Shown here in pieces: positions 43,201 to 52,919 of a DNA stretch of 64,000 nt; the stretch's first letter is position 1, and each line of letters begins with the position of its first letter. The stretch lies in assembly GCF_019884725.1 (NCBI RefSeq), contig NZ_CP082322.1:2170001-2234000 (forward strand), read 5' to 3'. The position numbers and the translations under genes were made by a program. A model generated the notes under the pieces. The model saw only the letters and a list, made by a program, of their open reading frames with translations. It made no database searches and was not told the DNA's origin. Origin of the DNA: Leucobacter tenebrionis (GTDB taxonomy: Bacteria > Actinomycetota > Actinomycetes > Actinomycetales > Microbacteriaceae).

Positions 43201-46200
43201 GAGCACCACGACGCAGGGGTACCGGGTCTACGATGCGCTGCCGGAGGGCATCCGGGCCGCCGACCTGAAGGGCTACGTCCAGGCGAGCGGCGAGTTCGAT
43301 TCGTCTGCGCAGCTGTGGCAGGGCACCGCGGTCGGCAGCGCGGCAGCGCACACCGCCGTGGTCTACGACTGGGATGATCTGCCGCAAGAGATCAAGGTGG
43401 ATCCCTTCTACGAGGGCCGATCCATCGTCGTCTGGGAGATCTCGGAGTCCATTCCCGGCAGCACGGAGGCGAGCGAGACCGAGGCCGCCATGCAGCGCGG
43501 CTTCACCCTCGGCTACACCGTCGTGACGCCGGACGGCGTCGCCGGCGGCGACGCCGCGCAGCTCGCCCAGCGCTACGAGAACACCGCCTCGATCAGCAGT
43601 TTCGCCGTCGAGAACAACGGCGGCGGCGTCTCGCGCATCGTGCCGACGCTCGGCGACGAGAGCGGTGCGGCGCACGGCGGTGCTGGCGACGGCGGCAGTT
43701 CGCGGCCAGTGTCGGGCCACACTCCGGGCGACGGTGAATTCGGCATCTCCGCCGACCTCGCGACCGATCCCTCGCACTTCTCGCTGCCCGACCCGCGGCC
43801 GACGAAGGCGCTGATCTCGACGCAGATCGCGCCCCCCGCGACCCCCGGTACCGCCCCGGTGAGCGATCCGCGCAACCCCGCGAACGCCATCGTGCAGGGT
43901 GAGATCGCGACCTTCGAGTACACCATCACGCTGCCCGCCAAGACGACCGTCAAGAACTTCAGGCTCTCGGACGGCGGTCTGTTCGGCTACGGCGCGAACT
44001 GGGGTCGGAGCCTCGCCTACGAGTTCGTCGACGGCAGCGCGCAGTTCTTCGGGCCCGATGACACGGACGCTGCCCCCGGCACCTGCGACGAAGGCTCGCT
44101 CGCCGGCTTCACCTGCGCGCAGAGCGACGGCGACGAGCACGGCGTGCTCAGCAGCGACGAGTACACGACCGGCGACGCGGACGAGACGTTCCGCGTGCGC
44201 GTCTCGGCCTGGGTGACCGACCGCGACGCCTCGAACCCGAGTCGCACTCCCGACCTCGCGAACCCGACGCAGCTGCGCAACACGGCCACCTTCGGGTACG
44301 ACGATCCGAATACGCCGGGCGCTCGCATCGAGCACGACGCGAGCGCCGAGGTGCGGTACATCGAGCCCCGGCCGACCATCGTGAAGACCCAGAACGCCCG
44401 GGGCGAGGTCGCGATCGGCGACGAGGTCGACTACACGCTGACCGTCGGCGCGACGGCGAACCTCCCGAAGAGCTACGACAACGTCGTGGTCGACGAGGTG
44501 CCCGAGGGGCTCGAGGTCGATCCCGACAGCTTCACGGTCGCAGGCAGTGCGGCCGAGTACGTCGTGGCGGAGGCGCCGCACACCGGCCCGTTCTCGCCGA
44601 ACACCGTGGTCGTCGAGCAGAGCGTGCTCGACGGCGAGGGCGGCACCATCACCTGGAGCGCGGAGGCCTTCACGCAGCTCGATGAGCTGCCCGCTCCCGT
44701 CGCTCCCGGCACGGTCGCCCTCGGCTACACGGCCGTCATCAGCCCCAGCGCCGGCGCGGGCCGCGAGTACCCGAACACCGCGCGCGTCACCGGGCAGACG
44801 CTGCCGGCAGACCTCGATGACGACGCGACCAACCGCCGCGGCGATCGCGTCGCCGCAGACGAGACGACGGTGCGCGCCACCACCGCCGATATCGCCAAGG
44901 GTGTGCGCGTCGCGGGCGATGCCGACTACGACCCCGATGCCGTCGCGGCTCCCATCGGTGAGACCGTGCAGTACGAGGTGCGGGTCGATCTCTTCCCGAA
45001 CATCAACTACTACGACATCGAGGTTCGCGATGCGCTGCCGGCGGGTGTCGAGCTCGACGCCGATTCGGTGCGCGTGCACCAGATCACCGGCACCGGTGAC
45101 CCCGTCGACGTGACGGGTGACTGGAACCGTGCGGCAGGCGGTCAGACCAGCACCTGGAGCTACGGCCAGAACGGAGGCGATATCGCCTCGAACGCCGAGC
45201 CGCGCACGCTGATCTTCAGCTACGACGTGCTGCTCGCGCACGACGGCGTCGCCGCGAACATCGGCGAGCTGTCGAACACCGCCGGCCTCACCTGGCGCCC
45301 GGCGCCCGGCGCCGACCCTGTGGCCCCGCTGACGGACGACGCGCGCGTCGACGTGCTCGATCCGGTGCTGGCCATCGAGAAGAAGGTCGACTTCGCGGCC
45401 GAGACCGCGATCGATGAAGACGCGATCAGCCTGAACCCCGACGGCGGCTTCAGCTACGAGATCACCGTGCGCAACAGCGGCGTCGAGGCGCAGAACCTCA
45501 CCGCGGCGCACAACGTCACGGTGACCGACCGGGTGCCCGAGGGCGTGCGAGTCGACGTCGGCTCCATCGCGCCGGCTCCGGCCGCGGTCGACGGCGATAT
45601 CGCGAACGGCTCGGGCGGCACGATCACCTGGAAGATCGCCGGCCCGCTGCACCCGGCCGCTCAGGCCGGCGACGACCGGCCGAACGCCGCGATCCTCGGC
45701 TACGACGCGAGCTTCGTCGACACTGAGGCGCTGACGACCGAAGCGCTCGTGAACTACGCGAACGTCACGCACTTCGAGTCCTTCGCAGACGGCGGTCGCG
45801 AGTACGACCCGTCCCTCGACGGCGACGACCGCATTCGCGACGACGCGAGTGTCGCACCGGTGTTCCCGTTCGTCGAGCTCGAGAAGACCGTCGGCGATGC
45901 GAACCCCGACGGGCTCGCGACGGTCGGCAGCCCCTTCCAGTGGCAGTTGACGCTCACCAATACGGGGGCAGGATCGGCACAGACCGTCGACGTCACCGAC
46001 GTCCTGCCGCGGAACTGGGTCTATGACGAGCACAGCGCGCAGGTGAAGATCGGCGCGGCAGCCACTCGGCAAATCGAGCCGAAGACCGATGCGGACGCGG
46101 GCAGGCAGACGCTGCTCTGGAGCCTCGGCGAAGACACCGACGGCTTCGAGCTGCTGCCCGGCACGAACGCGACCGGCGATGATGCGGCCCGCACCGTCAC

Positions 46201-49200
46201 GATCACCTTCACGGCGACCCCGCAGAAGGGCGCGATCGATGACGCCGGCACGGGTGCCGAGGCCAATCCGCACACCAACCAGCTGCGTGCGGTGACCACC
46301 GACACGACCGGCAGCACGGAGAACGCGGACGACGCCTTCACCGGCGACGACGATCAGGCCGACGCGCACATCGCCGAGGCCGACCTGAAGCTCGTGAAGA
46401 GCGCCATCGGCGGCACGAGCAACGGGCTCTACGGCTTGGACGACGGCAGCTGGGTCGCAGGAGCCGCGGTCGGCGCCGACTACGCGCAGCCGCAGTGGGA
46501 GATCGTCGTCACGAACCACGGCCCCGACGCGAGCGAGGGCTGGTTCGCCTTCGAGGACGCCCAGAAGCTGCCGAGCGGGGTCACGGTCAGCGGCTGGACT
46601 GCGAGCTACCACCACGGCGACACGGTCGTGCCGCTCACCGACCTCGAGGTCACCGGCGGCAGCGGCGCGAGCGGTGCCTTCGAGTTCCGCGTCGGCGAGA
46701 ACATCACGCTCTCGGCGGATGGCGGCGATTACATCCGCATCGTCGGCGACGTGAACATCCCCGCGACCGTGGCCGACGGATCCTCGTTCGAGAACACCGC
46801 CTCGGTGCTCGGCGAGACCTTCGAGCGACCGGGCAAGACCGAGCCCGGCAGCGAGAATCCGAACAGCGACGACGCCGAGAAGACCTCGAGCGCCGCCGCT
46901 GATCTGCAGATCGTGAAGACCGTGAACACGGAGGCGAAGGACCTCGGTGCAGGCAAGCCGATCTCGTGGGGCATCGAGGTCACGAACCTCGGCCCCTCGG
47001 ACTCGCTGAGCGGCGCAGATGAAGCCATCACCGTGACCGACGAGGTGCCCGAGGGCATCTTCGGCGTGGCAGATCCCTCGGTCGCGGGCACCTGGACGGC
47101 GCGGCTGAACGGCGAGGCCTGGCCCGCGGGCGAGCTCGCCTCGGCGGGCGACACGATCACCTGGGTCTACCAGGGCGCGGCCATTGCTGTGGGCGCCTCG
47201 CCCGCGACGATCACGCTGACCGGCACGCTCGACCCCGACTGGGCGGCCGGCGCCGAACTGCTGAACACAGCAGGGGTGACTCCGGGCGACACCCCCGATC
47301 CCGAAGACGAGAACAACACCTCCACGCCGCCGGCGGTGACGCCTTCGGCCGATACCGCCATCGACGTCGCCAAGACGCGCGCCGTGTACGACGAGGCGAG
47401 CGGCGAGTGGGTCGCGGCGACCGAGGCGCCCGTACCGGGCGAATACGTCAGCTACCTCGTCGAGGTCTCGAACCTCGGTCCAGCGACGGCGCGCGGCGTG
47501 ACCGTGACCGACGAGTTGCCCGAGTATCTGACGTTCGTCTCGTACGAGAGCGTCGTCGGCGAGTGGAGTCGCGAGACGAGTGACGCTGCGGGCGAGCAGC
47601 TCTTCGCTCTGACCGATCCGTCCCCGCTCCCCAGCCCCGTCGGACTGCCGACCGATGACACCTCGAACCGAGCCTCGTTCGTCGTCACGACGCTGCTCGA
47701 CGCGGACTTCGTGCTCGACGAGAACAGCGCGGTGGTCAACCGGGTCGTGGCCGACGCCGACAACTCCGACCCCGACGACGACACCAGCACGTCGACCGAT
47801 GTCGAGCGCCGCGCTGCGCTCGAGATCGAGAAGACGCACCTCGGCGATGCCGTCGCAGGATCGCAGCTCGACTACGAGCTCAGCGTCGTCAACCGCGGTC
47901 CCTCGGCCTCGCGCGGCCCGATCACGGTGGCCGACGCACTGCCGACGCACCTCTCGTACGCCGCCGACTCGTCGCAGATCAGCTTCGACGGCGGTGCGAC
48001 CTGGGCGCCCATCGCCGCGACCACGGCGGCGCCCGGCGACGAGCCGGGCACGCTGAGCTGGGAGATCGGCACCGCTGAAGAGACCTTCACGGTGCCCGTC
48101 GGCGACGGATTCGTCATCAGGCTCACCGTCGACATCGCCTCCGACGCCCCGAACGGCGCGTACCTGAACACGGCAACGGTCGGCGGCCCCGACGGCCCGG
48201 ACGACTCGACCACCGACGAGGTCGACCTCGAGCGCGAGGCGAACATGACCTTCGCGAAGAAGGTCTACGATGCCGAGACCGGCGCCTGGGTCGACTCGGC
48301 CGAGGCCGTCGCCGGAGAGCAGGCGACCTTCCGTCTGTTCATCGAGAACGAGGGTCCCTCTGCGAACCCAGCCTTCGTCGCGGACACGCTGCCCGAGCAC
48401 CTCACGCTCGCCTCGGTGACGCCCGAGGCCGGCAGCGCGTGGGTCTGCCCGAGTGACGGCAACCAGGCCGGCGCGAGCGCCGTGAACTGCAGCGCCTCGC
48501 TGCTGCCGGTGGGCGAGAGCTTCATCGACATCGTCGTGGACATCGCGCCCGAGGCGCTCGCGGACGGCGGCAACGTCTCTGCGACCCTCACCAACGACGC
48601 GCTGCTCACCTGGATCGATCGTCGCACGACCGATCCCGACGAGCCGCACGAACTGCCCGACAGCGCCGATGTCGTCGTGCGCGCGAAGGCCGACCTCGGC
48701 ATCGCGAAGACGGCGCTCGACCCGGCCGACGGCGAGGCGACCGACGTCGCCGTCGCAGGCACCTCGCTGTGGTACCAGCTCGTCGTGCGCAACGACGGCC
48801 CGAGCGACGCCGTCGGCCCGTTGGTCGTGCACGACACCCTGCCCGAGGGCATGACCTTCGCCGGGCTGGTCGGCGCGAGCGGCTGGCAGGCCGCGGTCGA
48901 CGCCGAGAACCCGCAGCGCGTGACCTTCACGCGCGACGCGGGCCTCGCGAGCGGCGACAGCGCGCCCGAGATCCGCTTCGCCGTCGATATCGACGCGGGG
49001 GTGGGTCACGGCACCCCTCTGACGAACACCGCCGATATCGATGAGGAGACCCTCGAGACGAACGGCGATCCCACCACCGACCCCGCGGAGGCGCCCGACA
49101 GCGACATCGCCGAGGTGCGCGTCGACCGACAGGTCGAGGTCTCGATCGAGAAGAGCCACGTCGCGGCGAAGCCGAACGACGAGTTCGAGGTCGGCGACAG

Positions 49201-52200
49201 GGCGACCTTCACCCTCGACGTCGCGAACGACGGCCCCTCGGTCGTCACGGGCGTCACAGTGACAGACACGTTGCCGACCGGTCTCGACTTCGTCGAGCTG
49301 GCAGGCGACGGCTGGACGCTCGTGAGCGCCGAGCCGGGCGACCACGGGCGGGTCGTCGTGGTCGCCGAGTACACCGGCATGCTGCCTGCGGCTCCGGCTG
49401 ACGGCTCGCGCGCCCCGCAGCTCACGATCACTGCGCTCGTGACCGCCGGGATCGGCGACGCTGTCGAGGTCGTGAATGACGCGTGCGTCGCCACGACGGA
49501 GACGAACACGAACACCGAGCCCTGCGACGACGACGTGATCACCACCGTGCCGCTCGCCGACCTGGCCATCGAGAAGTCGGTGACCACGGCGCCCGAGGCG
49601 ATCACCGCGGGCGAAGAGCTCTCCTGGCGGCTCGATGTGCGCAACCTCGGGCCCTCCGACTCGCTGAGCACCGAGGAGAGCCCGATCACGATCACCGACG
49701 TGCTGCCGGCCGGTGTGCACGGCGTGACCGATCCCTCGACCGAGGAGTGGGCCGCCACCGCGACCCGCGGCGGCGAGCCGATCGAGTTCCCGGCGCGTGC
49801 CGGCGACACGATCACCTGGACTTTCCAGGGCGACCGCATCGCGGCGAACTCCGACGAGGCGGCGGACCCCGCCTTCAGCATCGCGCTGACCGGCGTGATC
49901 GATGCCGCCTGGGTCGACGACGAGATCCTGAACAGCGTCGAGATCGTTCCCGGCGCTACCCGCGACCGCGATCCGTCGAACAACGACAGCGAGGTTCCCG
50001 TCGCACCAGGCGACTACACCTCGCTGCGCATCGACAAGGCGCGCGTCGTGCAGGTCGACGGCGAATGGGTCCTCGCGACCGAGCAGCAACCGGTGCCTCC
50101 GTTCGTTCCGGGCGACGACATCAGCTACCGCATCACCGTCGTCAATGACGGCCCGGCCGACGCGCGCGAGGTCGCGGTGGTCGACGAGGTGCCCGAGGGG
50201 CTCTCGTACGTCGGGCACGAGAGCATCGGTGAGCGCCTGTGGCAGCACGCGGTCGGCGGTACGACGAGCAACGGCGGCAGCGACGGCTGGGACACCTTCA
50301 CGCTCGACGGCTCGCAGGAGGTCGGCCCGGAGGCCGCGCTGCAGTTCGTCGTCACCTACGCGACCGACGCGGCGATGCAGCACGACGAGAGCGATCCTCT
50401 CATCAACTGGGCCGAGGCGACCGCGGAGAACTGGGTGGGCGGCTTCGACCGGGACGACGACGACGCGACCTCCAATCGCAGCGCCGACCTCTCGATCGAG
50501 AAGTCGCACACGGCGCCCGCCGTCGGCGAGGCTGTCGTGGCCGGTGAGACGGTGGAGTACCGTCTGCGCGTCGCGAACCACGGGCCGAGCGTCTCCGACC
50601 AGCCGATCGTCGTCTCCGACACCCTGCCGACCGGCTTTAGCTATGTCGAGGGCACGGCGCGCGTCTCGGTCGATGATGCGGAGGCCATCGCAGTCGAGCC
50701 CGCGCTCGACGGGCAGAGGCTCGTCTGGGGCGACATCACCGGCGGCCTCGACCTCGCGGTCGGCGGCACCGTGGAGATCGACTTCACCGCGCTGGTCGAC
50801 GCGAATCACGAGCCGGCGGAGGACGTGCTGAACCTAGCTGTCGTCGACGGCCCGAACGACAACGACATCACGAACGACCGCGACGACGATCCGGTCGACG
50901 TGACCGGAGTCGCCGATCTCACGATCGGCAAGACGGCCACCACTCCCGCTGAGGCGATCACTGCGGGTGAGCCGGTGACCTGGCGGCTCACGCCCCGCAA
51001 TGCCGGTCCCTCGACCTCGTGGAGCTCGGCTGATAGCCCGATCACGGTGATGGACACGCTGCCTCCGGGCATTGCCGGCCTGATCGAGGATCCGTCGAAC
51101 GATTTCTGGGCGGCGACGACGTCGAACCCCGGCGGTTGGAGTCACGCGACCGCCGGCGACATGATCACCTTCACATACCGCGGTGATCGTTTCCTCGTGG
51201 GCGCTGAACCGGATATCGAGATCACAGCTCTCATCGACCCCGCGTGGGAGGGCGGCGCCATCACGAATGTCGCGGTCGTTTCACCGGGTGAGACGACCGA
51301 CCCCGAAGGCCCGAACGAGGACACCAGCACTGTGACACCGGGCGACCGCACGGTGCTCGACATTGCTAAGAATCGGGTCGTGCTCGTCGACGGCGAGTGG
51401 GTGCTCGCGAACTCGATCGCGCCCGCGGCGCCTCCGATCACACCCGGCGCCGACGTCAGTTACCGCATCGACGTCATCAACAAGGGGCCGGCGATCGCAC
51501 GTGATGTACGGGTCGTCGATCCGATTCCAGCCGGTCTCAGCGACCCTCGGGTGGCGAATATCGGCTCCGGTGAGTGGGCCGCCGAGACGACCGCGTGCGA
51601 GGCGGGCATCGCTGAGGCGGCCGGGTACTCGGCCGGTGACTGCCTGATGGCGGTTCTCGAAGAGGACCTCGGCGTCGGGAAGAGCGAAGCGGCGTCGTTC
51701 ATCGTGACGTTCACCACCGCGCCCGACCTCGATCCCGACGCAGAGTTGGTCAACTGGGCGCAGGCCCGAGCCGACAACGTGCCGGAGGACGAGCGGCCGG
51801 ATGACAGCGATAACTCGCACCAGCAGGCGAGCGCCGATCTGTCGATCGTGAAGACAGCCGACGTCGCGCAGGTGCAGGCCGGTGACACCGTCGGCTACCG
51901 GCTCGTCGTGACGAATGAGGGGCCGAGCAGCGCGCACGGACCGATCACCGTTACCGACGCGCTCCCGTTGGGCATGAGTTACGTTCCCGGAAGCGCGCAG
52001 GTGCAGGTCGCCGACGGTGAGAGTGCCGGGATCGAGCCAGAGCTCGGCTCGGCCGGCGGGGCGCAGCGCCTCACCTGGACGCCCGTAGCCGAGGGGCAGA
52101 GCCTGGAACCCGGTGAAACGATCGTTCTGATGCTCGATGCCGTTACGGCCGCGGACCGTTTCGCGCCCGATGGTCTGCGCAACGTCGCTACCGTCACGAC

Positions 52201-52789
52201 CGACGATGACAGCAACCCGTTGAACGACGAGTCCGATGCGACGGTCGTAGTGGACCCCCTCGTCACGCTTGCCGTGACGAAGACCGCCGTGGGCGAGTTC
52301 AAGGTGGGCGAGATCGGCACATACCGGATCGAGGTCGAGAACCGCGGCCCCACGGCCGATCCCGGCCCCATCACCGTGACCGACGAACTGCCCGATGGGC
52401 TCACCTTCCATGCTTCACCCGATGAGCACGTCTCGGTCGATGGCAGCACGGTCACCTGGGTGCTGCCGGGCGGCCTGCAGGTCGACGAGAAGATCGAGCT
52501 GACGCTCGAAGTCGCTGTGGGGCGGGCCGCTTACCCCGCCGTGACGAACACTGCGGTGCTCGACTCCGATTCCGCGCTGACGGACGATTCGAGGATCAGC
52601 GATGAAGCGACCGTCTCGGTCGTTCAGGCGGATCCCCGCGATCCTCTCGCGATCACCGGCGGCGACATCCTCGCCTTCGCAGCGCTGGTGGCTCTCCTGC
52701 TGCTGCTCGGCGGTACCGGTGCGTTGTCGGCGGAGCGGCGGCGGGCAAGGGCCGCGGCTGGAGAGAGCGGTGCGGGCGCGGCCGGGTAG
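40298..52789 (+). CDS. giant DUF11-repeat surface protein with LAXTG sorting signal
   Basis: A 4163-residue exported protein. A signal peptide (basic KKWLAGIAAGSLLAGSF, likely cleavage after AQMAQA) is followed by about 23 tandem DUF11-like beta modules of roughly 140-190 residues. Each has a strand with I/V-x-K, a block like YRLVVTNEGPSSAHGPITVT, a D-x-LP-x-G-x-x-F/Y/V turn and a closing N-x-A strand before an acidic Asp/Asn linker. The Lys and Asn/Asp placement allows internal isopeptide bonds, as in other Gram-positive fibres (inference). The C-terminus is LAITGG, a hydrophobic helix and a basic tail (SAERRRARA): a sortase-E type anchor. Cysteines occur in pairs within modules. It is probably a long cell-wall stalk or adhesin; no ligand-binding head or enzyme domain is recognisable. 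Confidence 0.93.
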   Translation: MGQSRVQGTTKKWLAGIAAGSLLAGSFVAVGIGAQMAQAAVAAPKVTVEQQNPPLIAGEDVTVDIGVANDDESTSDGYNLGLGVLVPQGVIFVGAGESLGQPKRVYQAGETVPSQGASCEAVGLTGAGAGASCTVPEGSQYLVFPNISDLPAGASNRGSLTLRPDAGAFPVGSNLDIRVFAFASDDERFLPSFPGSGGSGGPAATSQPGIGEAGLRVGAARIEKSEPSPENELLRGVHDNTTTYTLRVWHTGEGDIDDLVVTDFLPAGLEYLGLGGTDNTTNANGTQGGPGEYPGKGAMNAPAPHDSFYADADRPADHELARNAALAGAERVETLVPTADDIAAFPGLDSGRVYTKVTWNIGRLAAAGLVDYSIVDPHAQSYPDAAGRPGFFEIRYRAAVPLFENTLDFGGETPSPEGGLQGSNLDNNRGASTRQGQAMPDPEGAPRAQTNVAGVSGVYTGEVASSEDARVRDTTEHTVTAMDVRVLKTVDNAEFTQGGLARYRLDIATSEYTGAELGGPGDSSADVRPNRLTDDLGDGICPAIPAGAVTPGDGYPRLLIGDPRPGGTVVSDEMSPEAWSRALLDAGVGADCAYPSERADTTLEGATLSGIAFDPATGHFFLDLYIEPLGAGTGNGHDGGSTGHEVVYTAAQNALYAQHENEHANAPGATTSGDTVRNTVDITATTAAIDELSGVTSAGDPGNGIAPADADGEYRAEDDSHATLEAPLSGLSKQVLPRSAEIPGGDITAVPADAWEPEEATEPFAVGDDVWWRITVTPPAGADVRAPKLTDFLPQGTEFDPALDGEGRFTDIAYRVSSETALGTCSPSGDDWLDEFVPNPAFNEDARSLTWDLGSADCGVVDTAGHRFFPKNTQIDIFIKVRVVDVAAFDEVDLSQNLAKYQQRNVDGEIFFLRDDAAIHLDTGARLTKGLETLDGEPAAGNAVNSNVDGGEAVQGDEVRFRIDVTAPSTTTQGYRVYDALPEGIRAADLKGYVQASGEFDSSAQLWQGTAVGSAAAHTAVVYDWDDLPQEIKVDPFYEGRSIVVWEISESIPGSTEASETEAAMQRGFTLGYTVVTPDGVAGGDAAQLAQRYENTASISSFAVENNGGGVSRIVPTLGDESGAAHGGAGDGGSSRPVSGHTPGDGEFGISADLATDPSHFSLPDPRPTKALISTQIAPPATPGTAPVSDPRNPANAIVQGEIATFEYTITLPAKTTVKNFRLSDGGLFGYGANWGRSLAYEFVDGSAQFFGPDDTDAAPGTCDEGSLAGFTCAQSDGDEHGVLSSDEYTTGDADETFRVRVSAWVTDRDASNPSRTPDLANPTQLRNTATFGYDDPNTPGARIEHDASAEVRYIEPRPTIVKTQNARGEVAIGDEVDYTLTVGATANLPKSYDNVVVDEVPEGLEVDPDSFTVAGSAAEYVVAEAPHTGPFSPNTVVVEQSVLDGEGGTITWSAEAFTQLDELPAPVAPGTVALGYTAVISPSAGAGREYPNTARVTGQTLPADLDDDATNRRGDRVAADETTVRATTADIAKGVRVAGDADYDPDAVAAPIGETVQYEVRVDLFPNINYYDIEVRDALPAGVELDADSVRVHQITGTGDPVDVTGDWNRAAGGQTSTWSYGQNGGDIASNAEPRTLIFSYDVLLAHDGVAANIGELSNTAGLTWRPAPGADPVAPLTDDARVDVLDPVLAIEKKVDFAAETAIDEDAISLNPDGGFSYEITVRNSGVEAQNLTAAHNVTVTDRVPEGVRVDVGSIAPAPAAVDGDIANGSGGTITWKIAGPLHPAAQAGDDRPNAAILGYDASFVDTEALTTEALVNYANVTHFESFADGGREYDPSLDGDDRIRDDASVAPVFPFVELEKTVGDANPDGLATVGSPFQWQLTLTNTGAGSAQTVDVTDVLPRNWVYDEHSAQVKIGAAATRQIEPKTDADAGRQTLLWSLGEDTDGFELLPGTNATGDDAARTVTITFTATPQKGAIDDAGTGAEANPHTNQLRAVTTDTTGSTENADDAFTGDDDQADAHIAEADLKLVKSAIGGTSNGLYGLDDGSWVAGAAVGADYAQPQWEIVVTNHGPDASEGWFAFEDAQKLPSGVTVSGWTASYHHGDTVVPLTDLEVTGGSGASGAFEFRVGENITLSADGGDYIRIVGDVNIPATVADGSSFENTASVLGETFERPGKTEPGSENPNSDDAEKTSSAAADLQIVKTVNTEAKDLGAGKPISWGIEVTNLGPSDSLSGADEAITVTDEVPEGIFGVADPSVAGTWTARLNGEAWPAGELASAGDTITWVYQGAAIAVGASPATITLTGTLDPDWAAGAELLNTAGVTPGDTPDPEDENNTSTPPAVTPSADTAIDVAKTRAVYDEASGEWVAATEAPVPGEYVSYLVEVSNLGPATARGVTVTDELPEYLTFVSYESVVGEWSRETSDAAGEQLFALTDPSPLPSPVGLPTDDTSNRASFVVTTLLDADFVLDENSAVVNRVVADADNSDPDDDTSTSTDVERRAALEIEKTHLGDAVAGSQLDYELSVVNRGPSASRGPITVADALPTHLSYAADSSQISFDGGATWAPIAATTAAPGDEPGTLSWEIGTAEETFTVPVGDGFVIRLTVDIASDAPNGAYLNTATVGGPDGPDDSTTDEVDLEREANMTFAKKVYDAETGAWVDSAEAVAGEQATFRLFIENEGPSANPAFVADTLPEHLTLASVTPEAGSAWVCPSDGNQAGASAVNCSASLLPVGESFIDIVVDIAPEALADGGNVSATLTNDALLTWIDRRTTDPDEPHELPDSADVVVRAKADLGIAKTALDPADGEATDVAVAGTSLWYQLVVRNDGPSDAVGPLVVHDTLPEGMTFAGLVGASGWQAAVDAENPQRVTFTRDAGLASGDSAPEIRFAVDIDAGVGHGTPLTNTADIDEETLETNGDPTTDPAEAPDSDIAEVRVDRQVEVSIEKSHVAAKPNDEFEVGDRATFTLDVANDGPSVVTGVTVTDTLPTGLDFVELAGDGWTLVSAEPGDHGRVVVVAEYTGMLPAAPADGSRAPQLTITALVTAGIGDAVEVVNDACVATTETNTNTEPCDDDVITTVPLADLAIEKSVTTAPEAITAGEELSWRLDVRNLGPSDSLSTEESPITITDVLPAGVHGVTDPSTEEWAATATRGGEPIEFPARAGDTITWTFQGDRIAANSDEAADPAFSIALTGVIDAAWVDDEILNSVEIVPGATRDRDPSNNDSEVPVAPGDYTSLRIDKARVVQVDGEWVLATEQQPVPPFVPGDDISYRITVVNDGPADAREVAVVDEVPEGLSYVGHESIGERLWQHAVGGTTSNGGSDGWDTFTLDGSQEVGPEAALQFVVTYATDAAMQHDESDPLINWAEATAENWVGGFDRDDDDATSNRSADLSIEKSHTAPAVGEAVVAGETVEYRLRVANHGPSVSDQPIVVSDTLPTGFSYVEGTARVSVDDAEAIAVEPALDGQRLVWGDITGGLDLAVGGTVEIDFTALVDANHEPAEDVLNLAVVDGPNDNDITNDRDDDPVDVTGVADLTIGKTATTPAEAITAGEPVTWRLTPRNAGPSTSWSSADSPITVMDTLPPGIAGLIEDPSNDFWAATTSNPGGWSHATAGDMITFTYRGDRFLVGAEPDIEITALIDPAWEGGAITNVAVVSPGETTDPEGPNEDTSTVTPGDRTVLDIAKNRVVLVDGEWVLANSIAPAAPPITPGADVSYRIDVINKGPAIARDVRVVDPIPAGLSDPRVANIGSGEWAAETTACEAGIAEAAGYSAGDCLMAVLEEDLGVGKSEAASFIVTFTTAPDLDPDAELVNWAQARADNVPEDERPDDSDNSHQQASADLSIVKTADVAQVQAGDTVGYRLVVTNEGPSSAHGPITVTDALPLGMSYVPGSAQVQVADGESAGIEPELGSAGGAQRLTWTPVAEGQSLEPGETIVLMLDAVTAADRFAPDGLRNVATVTTDDDSNPLNDESDATVVVDPLVTLAVTKTAVGEFKVGEIGTYRIEVENRGPTADPGPITVTDELPDGLTFHASPDEHVSVDGSTVTWVLPGGLQVDEKIELTLEVAVGRAAYPAVTNTAVLDSDSALTDDSRISDEATVSVVQADPRDPLAITGGDILAFAALVALLLLLGGTGALSAERRRARAAAGESGAGAAG
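46899..52264 (+). repeat. three-module higher-order repeat inside the giant gene
   Basis: Three blocks of three DUF11 modules share the same internal order (modules starting near 46899-47354-47818, 49559-50020-50484 and 50911-51352-51834). First modules share a GPS-containing strand and an ITW/ITF strand (ITWVYQG, ITWTFQG, ITFTYRG); second modules share a GEWV hairpin (VDGEWVLAT, VDGEWVLAN, ASGEWVAAT). Growth by three-module duplication explains this. Confidence 0.75.
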
Positions 52790-52809
52790 TGCTCGGGCTG
52801 CGCCCTCGG

Positions 52810-52860
52810 GAGGCGGGTGCTGCATACGGGATCGGTGAATCCCCGTGCTGCATCCGCCTC
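52810..52860. terminator. probable bidirectional terminator
   Basis: GAGGCGG...ACGGGAT pairs imperfectly with ATCCCCG...CCGCCTC around a short CGGTGA loop, between the convergent giant gene and S4 gene. No long U-tract follows. Confidence 0.55.
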
Positions 52861-52919
52861 TCGGGGACGGTGTAGGGGCTTCTGCGGCGGCGTATGCGGA
52901 CGCGCCGCGTCGCCGCACC

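Noticed and set aside
40217-50809. A 3530-codon open frame on the minus strand opposite the giant surface gene
   Set aside because: It has no recognisable domains, reads as Arg/Asp/Val-rich repetitive sequence, and is explained by the third-position GC bias of the repeat-rich plus-strand gene, which has a signal peptide, coherent DUF11 modules and a sorting signal.
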